From DASQDN01 sp963825845 (GTDB lineage: Bacteria > Acidobacteriota > Terriglobia > Bryobacterales > Bryobacteraceae): a stretch of DNA of 64,000 bases. Both the position numbers and the translations under genes were made by a program. Under the pieces are notes generated by a model. The model had not been told where the DNA came from, searched no databases, and saw only the letters and a program-made list of their open reading frames with translations. Shown here piece by piece: positions 1-9,631 of this stretch. Where the stretch lies: contig CAWGVL010000080.1 of assembly GCA_963825845.1 (NCBI GenBank), forward strand, positions 75,574 through 139,573. The letters are read 5' to 3'. Each line of letters starts with the position of its first letter. The first letter of the stretch is position 1.

Positions 1-551
1 ACCGCTGCGAGAGCCACACCCAGGATTCCCAGGATCAGGAACGACGGTCTCCAACCTACGCGATCGGCAAGGTAACCCGCAGCGGTGCCACCAGCGATCA
101 TGCCCGCAGTCAGGCCTCCCGTATGAATACCGAGAGCAGTCGCCCGCGTGTCCGGCCCGTGGTAATCCGCCAGGAGCCCGAGCGCGGCGGGAAGATAGAC
201 GCATTCGGATATGCCAAGCAGAAGCCGCAGGCCAAACAGTTGGCTGGAATCGGTGACTAAACCAGTTGCCGCAGTGACGATGCTCCAGGCCGCAAGGCTG
301 ATCGCAATCAACCGGCTCCGTGAAAAACGATCTGCAACCACGCCAGCGACCGGCGAAGTGAAAGCGTAGCTCCAAAGAAACAGCGAGCCGATCGCCGCAA
401 GCCCGACATCGCTAATACCAAGGTCCCGCCGCAACAGCGGAAATACGGATGTAATCGCAGTTCGATCGGCATAGTTGAGCGCCCCCGCCGCAAACAGCAG
501 CGCCAGGACCTTCCATTTACGCCGTTCCGTCTGCGATTCCGTGTTCGTCAC
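1..551 (-). CDS. MFS transporter, partial (C-terminus outside window)
   Basis: This is the N-terminal half of a major facilitator superfamily permease, read leftward off the window edge. Translation from the GTG at 551-549 gives a short polar N-terminus, then membrane helices with the MFS motif-A region (VADRFSRSRL) and the motif GLTAGMIAGG. It is clearly paralogous to the intact permease at 34613-35899; both share LNYADRTAIT and FPLLRRDLG. The GTG start overlaps the TGA stop of the upstream aldolase gene (GTGA), so the two are translationally coupled. Such permeases usually import organic or sugar acids in symport with protons; pairing with an aldolase fits a sugar-acid substrate, which is inference. 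Confidence 0.88.
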   Translation of the reverse strand, partial: MTNTESQTERRKWKVLALLFAAGALNYADRTAITSVFPLLRRDLGISDVGLAAIGSLFLWSYAFTSPVAGVVADRFSRSRLIAISLAAWSIVTAATGLVTDSSQLFGLRLLLGISECVYLPAALGLLADYHGPDTRATALGIHTGGLTAGMIAGGTAAGYLADRVGWRPSFLILGILGVALAA

Positions 552-1330
552 CCGGCGATTGCGATTTTGCTGAACGCTTTGAACGAATTGGTCAACCCTT
601 GCACCAGCGCGCCATGGTCGCCGCCCGCGGTAAACATCCGGCCCCCGCGGTCTACCACGCGCTGCGCGGCTTCAGGTGATCCGCTAGTAGTGCCCCACCA
701 CTTGCCATGCTTCGCGGCAGCGGCAGCGATGCGGTCCACGGCGCTTTCAATCATGGGATGGTTGAACTCCAGCGGTACTCCGTAGCTCAGCGTGAGGTCG
801 CCGGGACCGATAAACAGGATGTCGAAACCCGGAACGGCGGCGATCTCTTCGATGCACTCCACCGCCTCACGATCCTCGATTTGCAACGCGAGGAAGACCT
901 CTTCGTTTGCGTGCTTGATATGGTCGCGAGTATCCGCGAATCCCCAATCCGCGTCGGCTCCTGCTCCATCCAGACCGCGCCGGCCGAGGGGAGGGAAGCG
1001 TACCCAATCCACCCATTGCCGAGCTTCCTCAGCGCTTCGGCAATGCGGAACCATGATTCCGTTCGCCCCGAACTCCAGCGCTCGCATCGGCGCGTCGTAG
1101 CCGGTCTTGAGAACGCGAACCATCAGATCCGTTCCGGTATGGCGGCACGCGAGCGCAATCGGACCGATAACGTCATATCCAAACGCGCGATGTTCCATGT
1201 CGAACCACACACAGTCATAGCCGATTCGGCCTATCACTTCCGTCAGCCAGGGATCCGTGACGCGGCTCAGTCCGGCAACGTTCACAAAGCCGCCTGAGCG
1301 CAGTTTTTGCAGAACTCGACTTTTTGTCAT
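548..1330 (-). CDS. HpcH/HpaI-family aldolase (2-keto-3-deoxy acid aldolase type)
   Basis: The protein has 260 residues, the usual length for class II pyruvate aldolases of the HpcH/HpaI family, which cleave 4-hydroxy-2-oxo acids or 2-keto-3-deoxy sugar acids to pyruvate plus an aldehyde. Visible family motifs are FDMEHRAFG near residue 43, GANGIMVPHC near 88, QIEDREAVE (metal-binding Glu) near 149 and FIGPGDLTLSYG (metal-binding Asp) near 172. Translation starts at ATG 1330 with no obvious Shine-Dalgarno sequence. It is followed by an MFS permease overlapping by 4 nt, and is divergent from a sialidase-like gene at 1460. The exact substrate cannot be read from sequence. Confidence 0.88.
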   Translation of the reverse strand: MTKSRVLQKLRSGGFVNVAGLSRVTDPWLTEVIGRIGYDCVWFDMEHRAFGYDVIGPIALACRHTGTDLMVRVLKTGYDAPMRALEFGANGIMVPHCRSAEEARQWVDWVRFPPLGRRGLDGAGADADWGFADTRDHIKHANEEVFLALQIEDREAVECIEEIAAVPGFDILFIGPGDLTLSYGVPLEFNHPMIESAVDRIAAAAAKHGKWWGTTSGSPEAAQRVVDRGGRMFTAGGDHGALVQGLTNSFKAFSKIAIAG

Positions 1331-1459
1331 AAGGAGAGCACACGAGGCATCCTAGTCATCATAAAGCGCACACATCGATGACCACGCCAAGGCAGCCTCC
1401 AAACGCGTCGCATGGTCCAGACCGTTGGATTCGGCGCCTGACACGCGCGTACGGATACG

Positions 1460-2588
1460 ATGGGTCTCCTGATGAGAATCGTTGATGATGGCGTAATCCA
1501 TGTCGCTAAACCAGGCACGAATGTCGCCATCGCAACCTTTCCGAGTCTTGCCGTCCTCACGGACGGGTCGCTCATAGCCGTGTATCGTGTCGGGCCATCG
1601 AAGGATTCCGCTGGCTCGGTGACGCTGCTCCGGCGTTCTCTGGATGGCGGTAGGACCTGGGGTGAACCATGGCAGCCCTTCGACGATGTCGTTGGCGGCA
1701 TCAAGGGGTCGCTACAAGTCGTCTACATTACTCCAATCGATGCCGGCAAACTGATAGCCGCCGGGTGTTGGGTGAATCGGGAGGCCTTCCCCGGCAAACC
1801 CCTGTTCAACCTGGAGTCGGAAGGATGCCTGCCGATGGATATCCTCGTCGCGGAATCAATGGATCAAGGCAGATCCTGGACGCAATGGCGCAGGATTCCA
1901 CTTCCGCCGATGTGGGGCCGGCTAGTCTGACGAATCCTGTCCTTCGACTGCCAACCGGCCGCTTGGCGATCAGCATCGAGACAAACAAGACGTATCACGA
2001 CACGTCTCGGTGGAAGCAGCGTGTCGTTTACGTCTACTCGGACGATGAAGGGCGATCCTGGTCGGAGCCGGTGACCATCTGCGAGGATCGGGCCGGCACG
2101 CTGTTTTTCTGGGATCAACGCGCGGCGTTGTCTCCGGATCGCGCCCTCGTGACGTTCTCCTGGACGTATCACAAACCGGAGAATCGATACCTAAACATCC
2201 GGCGGAGAAGCAGCAGAGACGAAGGCCGCACTTGGACGGAGCCGGAAGATCTCGGATTCGCCGACCAGCCATCGCATCCCGCCGTTCTCGCGGATGGTTC
2301 GGCGGTACTTGCCTGGGTAGACCGATATGGCACGCAATCAATCCGGGCGCGTTATGCCACGAAACTTACAGACGCCTTCGACGCTGGTACGGAGGTCGTC
2401 ATATATGAGGCCGGGCAGAAGAGCGAAGAGACCGGCAGTACAGGCGAATGCTGTCTGATATGGCGCGCTGGAGTTTCGGACTTCCCTTCGCGGAGGCGCT
2501 GCACGATGGCGACGTGTTGATCGTCTACTATGCGGGCAGCGCGCAAGCCATGGATATTCGGTGGGCTCGGCTGCGAACCTACCAATAA
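1460..2588 (+). pseudogene. Sialidase-like BNR/Asp-box protein, two frameshifts
   Basis: Three reading-frame segments join into one Asp-box beta-propeller of the exo-alpha-sialidase superfamily. The first runs from ATG 1460 to about 1920, the second continues to about 2447, the third ends at TAA 2586-2588. Asp boxes are SLDGGRTW, SMDQGRSW, SDDEGRSW and RDEGRTW. Both junctions look like the loss of one base. The third frame carries the expected C-terminal strands (LPFAEALHDGDVLIVYYAG). No signal peptide is visible, unlike the other sialidase-like genes here. The 3' end overlaps the convergent receptor gene by about 10 bp. It is either a decaying gene or a good gene with two sequence errors. 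Confidence 0.75.
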
Positions 2589-5500
2589 AACTTTAGGCCG
2601 AATTGTATCGTCCTCGGGCCGACTGATGTCGAGAACGTCCGTCCGAAGTTCGGACTCTCCGGCGACACATTCGGATTCGCGAAGCTGGTGTGATTGAATG
2701 CGTTGAAGAACTCGCTTCGGAACTCCAGCCGGTATCGTTCCGCGAACCGGAGTTCCTTGCCGGCCGACAGGTCCCACCATTGGGCGCCATTTCCCGGAAG
2801 GAAATTCATCGGCGCTGTTCCAAATCGCGGAGTCTGCGCCGGGTGCTTGGCTGTATTCAGCGGCCAATCAAACGCATCACGATCGTACTTCGGAGTCAAC
2901 AGGCCGTCCCCTCCCAATACCGGATCACGCAATAGGTCGGGACGGCACAGATTCGTCGGCGATGAGTTGCAGTTGGCAGCGGCGATCGTAGGTCCGTATA
3001 CATTGAATCCTGAACGGATCGTCACGATTCCGGACACACTCCAGCCGCTGACGAGCTTGTCCGCAATGCCGCGTGAGATTGCTTCCGATCGGCTTGCCTC
3101 TTCCGAAGGGAAGCTCGTAGATGAAATTACCCGTAAACCGGTGCGGCAGATGATCGGAAGAGAAGCTGTTCTCGTTGCTCAAATTGAAGGGGTCCTGAAC
3201 CTGCCCGACATTTCCCGTAGTTCGGGCGCCGTTCTTCGTGAGAGTCTTGCTCCACGTGTAGGCGCCTTTGAATTGGAGTCCGCTGCCCATCCTTTTCTCA
3301 GCGGAAACCAGCAGCGCATTGTAGTTGGCGGCGCCGCTGTTGGCAAACCCGAACACACGGCTCCATTTCGGAAACGGCAGCCGAGGTTGCAGAGCACCGG
3401 CAGCCGGTTTCACTGCATTGTAGTCAAGCGAGCTTTCAAGGTGGGTTCCCTTGGAACCCAGGTACTGCGCCTCCAGGACAACCGTCTTGCCGACTTCCTG
3501 GGCCAAACCAAAGCTCCACTGCTGCGTGTAGCCGTCCAGCCATTGATTCTCCGGACCTGTCAAAACACCGAAGATCGCGCTGGTCAGGTTGCCATTCGGA
3601 TTGTTTGCGTCGCCCGCGTAGGTGAGCGTCGGCGTCCTTACATCCGAGGTATATCCGGCCCAGAACTGCGCCGGAGGACCGGTCACCGAGTTCTGCACCA
3701 GATTCATCAACTGCGCGCTCGAATAAAACCAACCGTATCCGCCGCGCACGACGGTTCGAGTCCCGCCGAAGGGACGATAAGCAAACCCGAACCTTGGCGC
3801 AAGGTTGTTCATGTCGGGTTCGAACAGAGTCTCCCGGTCAAGATACCCGAAGGGAAGGTCCGGCCGGATGTTCTTATAGAACGGTTCCGCATTCGTGTTT
3901 TGCTTCGGAAACCGTAAACCGCCCGCGCCATTTCCAAGGCTCGGATCAAAGGTCGGAGTCAGTCCGCCGAGTTCGCGCGGTATCTGGTTGTACTCATAAC
4001 GAAGACCGATATTGAGCGTCAGTTTCGGACTGATCTTCCAGTCGTCGAGTACATAAAAAGCCAGCATGGTGCGTCGAAAACGTCCGATCTCGTTTGGAGC
4101 CAGCGCGATCGAAGAGCTTGCGGGATTGCCGAGGAGAAAGTCGGCAAAACCATCGCCGGAGAATTGACCCGAGAAGGTATAGCTGGTTGTTTTGGCGGGT
4201 ACCCAGGAACGCGTCGGCGCGATGCCGGCGAATGTCCGCGCCCGCTTTGAAGTTATGCTTCCCTCGTGACCAGGTGACTCCGTCATAGAACTGGAATGTG
4301 TTTACCGTCAGGAACCAGGGCTGCGTCTCGCCTAAGCCCGTGATCGCCGTGTTGGACAAGCGAGAGGCCCTCGACAAAGCCTGCGCTTTCGCCACTCGCC
4401 GGAGCGAAGGCACTCCGGCCTGGTATGCGATCGGGTTCCCGGAGTTCTGGCCCATTGTGCGATTGATGGTTCGTCCGTAGCTGGCGCGAAATTCGTTCAG
4501 AAAGCGCGGCGTTATGATCGACGTCAATCCGGCTACCACGTTCTGAAATCGTTGGGGCTGGGCTTGCCCGCCAACGGTCGGGAAGGTTCCCGGAGAAAAC
4601 TTATCCACGTCCGAAATGCCGTACCGAACCATCAAATCGTGCTTGTTCGTTACCCGCCAGTCGTACCGGAAGATGCCGGAGTCGTAATCGTCGATACTCG
4701 AGAAGTTCTCGGTGAAGTTCTGCGCCGGGTTGGCATTGTTGGCTGGCGGGTAATACTTTGCGAGCGCCACTGAGATTGGACTGATTCGAGTTGCAGGGAT
4801 GATGTTTCCGGGAAAGGGCGCGCCCGTCATCGGATCGTTGATGATCTTGGTTCCGGCGCTGAAGTTGCCCTGCAATTGAAGCGGCGTAGGCACCACACCG
4901 GTGCGAAAAACTCCCTGCCGCACGCGCGAGGCATCATAGTTCACGAAGAGAAACATCCGGTCCTTAATGATGCGGCCTCCGGCGGCGACACCAAACTGAT
5001 TCCGGCGCAATGGAGCGATGGTTTGCGTCGGCGTCAGAAAGAAATTACGCGCATCCAGCTTGTCATTTCGGAGAAACTCCCACACCGTGCCGTGGAAGGC
5101 GTTCGAGCCGGATTTCGTCACGACGTTAATGACCGCGCCGCCTCCGGATCCGAACTCAGCCGAGTATTGGCCGACTTGAATGCTGAACTCCTGAATGGCG
5201 TCCACGGAAGGCGCAAGATTCCAGCTATGGAAGAATGCTTCCTTGTTGTCGGCGCCGTCAAGCTGATAGTTGTTGTCCTGATGAGGCATTCCTGCTGCGG
5301 TGGGAGCGCGCTTGTTTACGATCGCGGCTGAGCCGACGCCCTCATTGATGCCCGCTGTCAGTGTCGTAAGTTCCATGAAGTTGCGCCCGTTCAGAGGCAA
5401 GCGCACGACCTTCGATTCGTTGATGACACCGCCGATGAGCGGACTCTCGGTATTCACCAGCGCGGCTGCTCCGGTCACCTCGACGGACTGGGACAACTCT

Positions 5501-5850
5501 CCGACCTGAAGCTGCACATCGACGCGTACTTGCTGCCCGACTTCGAGAACGATCTCCGTCACCGCCGCAGTCTTGAAGCCCGATGCCTGCGCTTCAAGGC
5601 GGTAAGGCCCCGGGTTCAGAGCGGGTATGCGATACGTGCCGGACTCATCAGTAACTGCCTCGCGGCTCAGATTGGTGCTGGTGTTGGTGGCAGTCACTTT
5701 TACGTTCGGAACAAGAGCGCCGCTGCCATCCTGAACGACACCCGTTATTGTTGCGGTTGGAACCTGTGCTGACATCAGCCCCGCGAAGAGCACGGTCAGA
5801 TTAAGAACGAAGAGGACCCTGAATATACTTGGAGTCAGCATCGGATGCAC
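2579..5850 (-). pseudogene. Oar-like TonB-dependent receptor, two frameshifts
   Basis: Three leftward segments (5850 to about 4195, about 4195 to 3085, about 3085 to 2579) reconstruct one outer-membrane receptor of roughly 1,090 residues. It has a signal peptide ending near MSAQ, a carboxypeptidase-regulatory-like domain (ITGVVQDGSGALVPNVKV), a plug (LPLNGRNFMELTTLTAG, then AEFGSGGGAVINVVTKSG) and a long barrel ending in the aromatic C-terminus LKFYW. The order matches the intact paralogue at 40771-43995. Each junction behaves as one extra base. Such receptors import or bind oligosaccharides in Acidobacteriota. The stop lies inside the 3' end of the convergent sialidase-like gene. Confidence 0.85.
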
Positions 5851-5911
5851 GTTCTCCTCTCGACGAATGAGTCGTGTTCCGCTAGTTTACTCCCGGGATG
5901 GATCAACGCGA

Positions 5912-7405
5912 TCAGCGAAGGGCAGTGGCCGCGGCTGTTTGTCCAACGTGCTGGACCGCCTCCTGATCCCGGAATCGGAACGAAAAGACATCGGCATCCT
6001 TCAAAACCATCCGAATGCGTATCGGTCGGCCTGCCAGGCGGCTTACGTCCGACCCGCTCTTCCAGGAGACCGAGCGCGCGATCTCATCGCCAATGATCTC
6101 GCGACTGTCAGAAAGCGTGAAGCCCGGAACAGGCGCGCCGCCCACATCCTGGATCTCAACCCGGACACTGCCGGCCGCGGAGGTTGAAAAGTTGATCTCC
6201 AGCGACTTTCCCTGAAACTGAACAGGGCGCGCGATCATCTCCCCACCCGAATATCCGGCATGTAGCGACGCGAGTCCATCGAGCCTGAGCGCATAACGAG
6301 TCAGATGAGCAGTCGGCTGGCCATAATTCTTGTTCACGTAAAAAGACATCTCGGCAGGTCCCGTCTGAACTATGTTCAGGGCCGGATAGTTGCTGCGCGA
6401 GACCCAGTTTTCCGGACCGATCCCCGGACGGACGAAGCTTTCAAGAAATCTGCGGTCGTAACTCGGGCCGCCGCGAGTGGTCAACAGAACAGCATCCGAA
6501 CAATCCTGAAAATACTTCGGATCCACACGAATTGCGGCGGCCTCCTGAGCAGTAAGGACTTGCCGCCCGGGCATGAATCGCGCCGCGATTCCGACGTAGA
6601 TGTGAGGAGCCCGAAAATAGGAGCTGGTCTGGTTCGTATAGAGGTGCTCAGGCGGCGCATCGCCGAAGGACATCTCGACCGGTGGAGTCCAGTTCAGATA
6701 GTCTTTACTCGTTGTCCGGGCAACCCACCGAACTCCGCCTGAGGCGAACTTCTTGAAGACGCGGAAGTAGCACACGTATGCGTTTTCCGCTGTCGACCAG
6801 AATGCGACATTCTGAGAGTCGTACATTGTCGTCGGCGATGGAGGGAGCGCCGGTTGTTCGCGCATCTGCCGCCAATGGATCCCGTCCGCGGAGGCAAACG
6901 GCGCAAGCCCGCTTTTGGAAGTTCCTGCAAGCGCTTTGTATCGTTCGTCCGCAGGAACGCCCGGTCTGGTGTCTAGAAACGGCGTGAAGTTGTGTGAGAA
7001 AGGCGGCTTAAGCGCCAAAATGACGTTGTTCTTGCGCGTTTCCGATACTTCAAAGAGTCCCAACTCGGGCTTGGTCCAGCGAGTCCCATCGGTTGACTCC
7101 GCGTAACACGTCGATTCCGCTGCGTTCCCATCCCCTCCGGCCCTGGGCACACATCGGTAGTAGAGCCGAAATCGTCCCGGCTCCTGAATGACCGTGAAGT
7201 AACCGGAGAACGCGCCTTCCCATGGTCGATCCAGTTGAAGCACCGGCCCCTTTTCGATCGGCTGTTGAGCGCGCAATTCCGCGCCTTGCATCCGCTCGAT
7301 CAGAAATCCGTCGACGAACAATTCCCGTCTTGAACCGATGTCGACGACGGTTTGTGCAGAGAGCGTGACTGCACAAACAGCGCACAATATGCGGATGGAA
7401 TTCAT
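5912..7405 (-). CDS. Secreted GH32/GH43-like beta-propeller protein
   Basis: About 497 residues, starting at ATG 7405 with a signal peptide (MNSIRILCAVCAVTLSAQ); an in-frame ATG at 7441 would add 12 residues ahead of it. The N-terminus has RRELFVDGFLIERM followed by repeated propeller strands (FRLYYRC, GTRWTKPELGLF, ADGIHWRQM, DYLNWTPP), the pattern of uncharacterised five-bladed glycosidase-like proteins common in Acidobacteriota and Planctomycetota. The last roughly 100 residues form a beta-sandwich-like region (KSLEINFSTSAAGSVRVEIQ). Catalytic acidic residues cannot be assigned by eye, so hydrolase activity is inferred. It lies just upstream of the receptor gene on the same strand (61-nt gap) and is divergent from 7481. 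Confidence 0.7.
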   Translation of the reverse strand: MNSIRILCAVCAVTLSAQTVVDIGSRRELFVDGFLIERMQGAELRAQQPIEKGPVLQLDRPWEGAFSGYFTVIQEPGRFRLYYRCVPRAGGDGNAAESTCYAESTDGTRWTKPELGLFEVSETRKNNVILALKPPFSHNFTPFLDTRPGVPADERYKALAGTSKSGLAPFASADGIHWRQMREQPALPPSPTTMYDSQNVAFWSTAENAYVCYFRVFKKFASGGVRWVARTTSKDYLNWTPPVEMSFGDAPPEHLYTNQTSSYFRAPHIYVGIAARFMPGRQVLTAQEAAAIRVDPKYFQDCSDAVLLTTRGGPSYDRRFLESFVRPGIGPENWVSRSNYPALNIVQTGPAEMSFYVNKNYGQPTAHLTRYALRLDGLASLHAGYSGGEMIARPVQFQGKSLEINFSTSAAGSVRVEIQDVGGAPVPGFTLSDSREIIGDEIARSVSWKSGSDVSRLAGRPIRIRMVLKDADVFSFRFRDQEAVQHVGQTAAATALR

Positions 7406-7480
7406 CAAGGTCAGTATCACGCGATCCAGCACCTTGGACAATCACAATCGCGCAAGCGCTATTTCGAATACACTGCCCGA

Positions 7481-8665
7481 ATGAGTCTCAGCCGCCGCGC
7501 ATTTACACGCAGTCTCATCGCTGCGCCTTTGGCGGCCGCCGATCTTCCCGCCCCTACGCTCGCCGTTGAACTCGGTCCGGAAAAGGTCATCGCTCCCGGT
7601 GTGCCTTGGCCTTACCTGTTTCAAAGTCGCGCGGGCGCCACAGTGTTGTTCGGCCACGTGAAATGGCCCAAGGGAGGGAAGTATCCCATTCACTATACGT
7701 CCCGCTCCTTCGACGGGCGCAAGACCTGGCAGGAATGGACGCCCGGTCCCGAACTCGGTCGCGGCCCGATCACGGAGGGGTCCACGGTGCAATTGCGGGA
7801 TGGCCGCAGCCTGCTTTTCGATGTTCATGCCGAACACAAAGGAGGCAAGCGCTTTGAAGCGAACTTCTGGAGTTCCCGAAACGATTTCAAAACCATCGAA
7901 GGCCCTCGCACGTTCAGCTTCGTCCTGCCGGACGCCGAGGTCAACAGCTTCGACGATCGCGGTGAGCCGATCTCGCGCATGTACGTACGGAGATCGATCA
8001 TAGAGTTGCAGAATGGCGACCTGCTGGCAACCGCCTACGGCCACTTCGAAGCGGACAAGTTCGCAAGCGAGTACAACGCGAAGATGTACAAAATGCGATC
8101 ATTCCTGCTTCGTTCCTCAGACCAGGGCGAGACGTGGAAGTACGTTTCCGTGGTTGCATCGGGTCCGGTGGAGCAGGAGGGATTCGGCGAGCCTGTGATG
8201 GTTCAGTTAAAGCACGGGCCTCGAGCGGGACGCTTGATCTGCCAGCTGCGAACGGGCCGCGAAACGCCTATCTACCAGTGCGAATCCGATAATGAAGGCA
8301 AAACGTGGTCGCGCCCTTATGCGCTCGAATGGACATACAGCCGATTCGGTCGAACGCGTCCGATTGTCGGTACCGATCCGGACCTGATCGAGATGCAGGA
8401 TGGCACGCTGGTTATGTCATTCGGTCATAAGCCTGACTATCGTGAGCACGGCAACTATCTGGCGTTCAGCACCGATCACGGCGCAAGTTGGGGACACGTT
8501 ACGCAGCTGTCGATGACGCCAACAAAGGCTTATACGGGCGTTCGTGAGGTATCTCCTGGCGAGCTGTTTATTGTGTACACAATTTATCCGGATGCAACCA
8601 GTGCCGGTCCATATCAGGACGAGAAGTTCGATACAGTCGGCCGGAGTGTGAGGGTACGCAGGTAA
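7481..8665 (+). CDS. Tat-exported sialidase-like BNR/Asp-box protein
   Basis: 394 residues. The start ATG 7481 gives MSLSRRAFTRSLIAAPLAAA, a twin-arginine-type signal (SRRAF), which argues against longer upstream starts. Asp boxes: SFDGRKTW, SSDQGETW, SDNEGKTW and STDHGASW, spaced as in sialidase/BNR six-bladed propellers. The family includes exo-alpha-sialidases but also many proteins of unknown substrate, and the arginine triad cannot be assigned without a structure. This is the first gene of a roughly 11-kb operon (kelch, dehydrogenase, reductase, TPR, CRTAC1, lyase, permease, dehydratase, dehydrogenase); the next start is 12 nt downstream of its stop. Confidence 0.85.
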   Translation: MSLSRRAFTRSLIAAPLAAADLPAPTLAVELGPEKVIAPGVPWPYLFQSRAGATVLFGHVKWPKGGKYPIHYTSRSFDGRKTWQEWTPGPELGRGPITEGSTVQLRDGRSLLFDVHAEHKGGKRFEANFWSSRNDFKTIEGPRTFSFVLPDAEVNSFDDRGEPISRMYVRRSIIELQNGDLLATAYGHFEADKFASEYNAKMYKMRSFLLRSSDQGETWKYVSVVASGPVEQEGFGEPVMVQLKHGPRAGRLICQLRTGRETPIYQCESDNEGKTWSRPYALEWTYSRFGRTRPIVGTDPDLIEMQDGTLVMSFGHKPDYREHGNYLAFSTDHGASWGHVTQLSMTPTKAYTGVREVSPGELFIVYTIYPDATSAGPYQDEKFDTVGRSVRVRR

Positions 8666-8677
8666 CCTGTCGATAGC

Positions 8678-9631
8678 ATGCGGTTCGTTCCAGCAATATT
8701 CCTCTTCGCAATGTCAACTGTGACGGATGTCGAATGGTCAGAACGTCAGCCGATGCCCCGTGCGCAAGCCGGAGGCGCGGCCGCCTATTTGGATGGCGAC
8801 GTAGTCGTCGCGGGAGGAACCACCTGGATCGGCGAGGTTAAGACTTGGCTTTCTGATGTTCAGATTTACAATCCCGCCTCGAACGCCTGGAGGTTCGGGC
8901 CGAAATTGCCGGCGCCCATGGCATACGGTCCGTTTGTATCCTCGACAACCGAGCTAGAAATTTTCGGCGGATCGGATGGACAGACGGCCCAGCGCGAATC
9001 GTGGAGACTAAACGCAGCAAAGACGAAGTGGGCTCGAACCGGATCCATTCCGGTAGACGGTCTGCTGGGTCGTGCCGCCCGGGTGGGCGAATCGGTTTTC
9101 CTCTTCGGCGGGTGCGGTGATGTTGTTGATCTGAAGACGTGCTCCGATGCCGTCTGGCGGCGGGATGGACATGGAGAGTGGAGGCGCGCGTCGACGATAC
9201 CCGGAGGTCAGCTCGCGCTAGAGGCGGGCGCCGTCTCTGGCTCTGCGGTTTATCTGTTTGGCGGTTGTTCGGTGGACGCGAACGGAAAGGTAGTTAACCA
9301 CGCGCGAGCATTCCGTTACGATTCGAAGCTGAATCAGTGGAAAACTCTGCGGGATCTCCCAAGCGGGAATCGAGGCCTGACGGCCGTCACTTACGGCGAT
9401 CGCTCAATCCTCTTGTTTGGCGGATACACGGATTCGGGGTTCACTTCGGAGGTTTTGTTGTACGACATCCAATCGGATACATACAGAAGACTGAAGTCAA
9501 TGCCTTCGGGTTTAGTGGGCGTTGAGTTTGTCTTGAACGGCCGCACCATCTATGGGCCGGGTGGCGAGGATCGGATGCGGAGCCGGTCCGCACGGTTCCT
9601 GGAAGGCAAACTGGCGGTGACGGAGCGGTGA
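8678..9631 (+). CDS. Kelch-repeat propeller (NanM-like)
   Basis: 317 residues with a short hydrophobic N-terminus and about six kelch units; paired glycines and conserved Trp/Tyr are seen in GDVVVAGGTTW, ELEIFGGSDG, SVFLFGGCGD, AVYLFGGCS, SILLFGGYTD and TIYGPGGED. The fold is that of N-acetylneuraminate mutarotase NanM, which in sialic-acid loci equilibrates the released sugar. Neighbouring sialidase-like and NanA-family genes make a mutarotase role attractive, but this is inference. It is paralogous to 31998-32930. Its TGA overlaps the GTG start of the next gene (GTGA). Confidence 0.82.
   Translation: MRFVPAIFLFAMSTVTDVEWSERQPMPRAQAGGAAAYLDGDVVVAGGTTWIGEVKTWLSDVQIYNPASNAWRFGPKLPAPMAYGPFVSSTTELEIFGGSDGQTAQRESWRLNAAKTKWARTGSIPVDGLLGRAARVGESVFLFGGCGDVVDLKTCSDAVWRRDGHGEWRRASTIPGGQLALEAGAVSGSAVYLFGGCSVDANGKVVNHARAFRYDSKLNQWKTLRDLPSGNRGLTAVTYGDRSILLFGGYTDSGFTSEVLLYDIQSDTYRRLKSMPSGLVGVEFVLNGRTIYGPGGEDRMRSRSARFLEGKLAVTER

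Noticed and set aside
2694..3917. 407-residue open frame on + opposite the receptor gene
   Set aside because: It is antisense to clear barrel sequence of the receptor on the minus strand and has no recognisable protein motif; long antisense frames are expected in GC-rich DNA.
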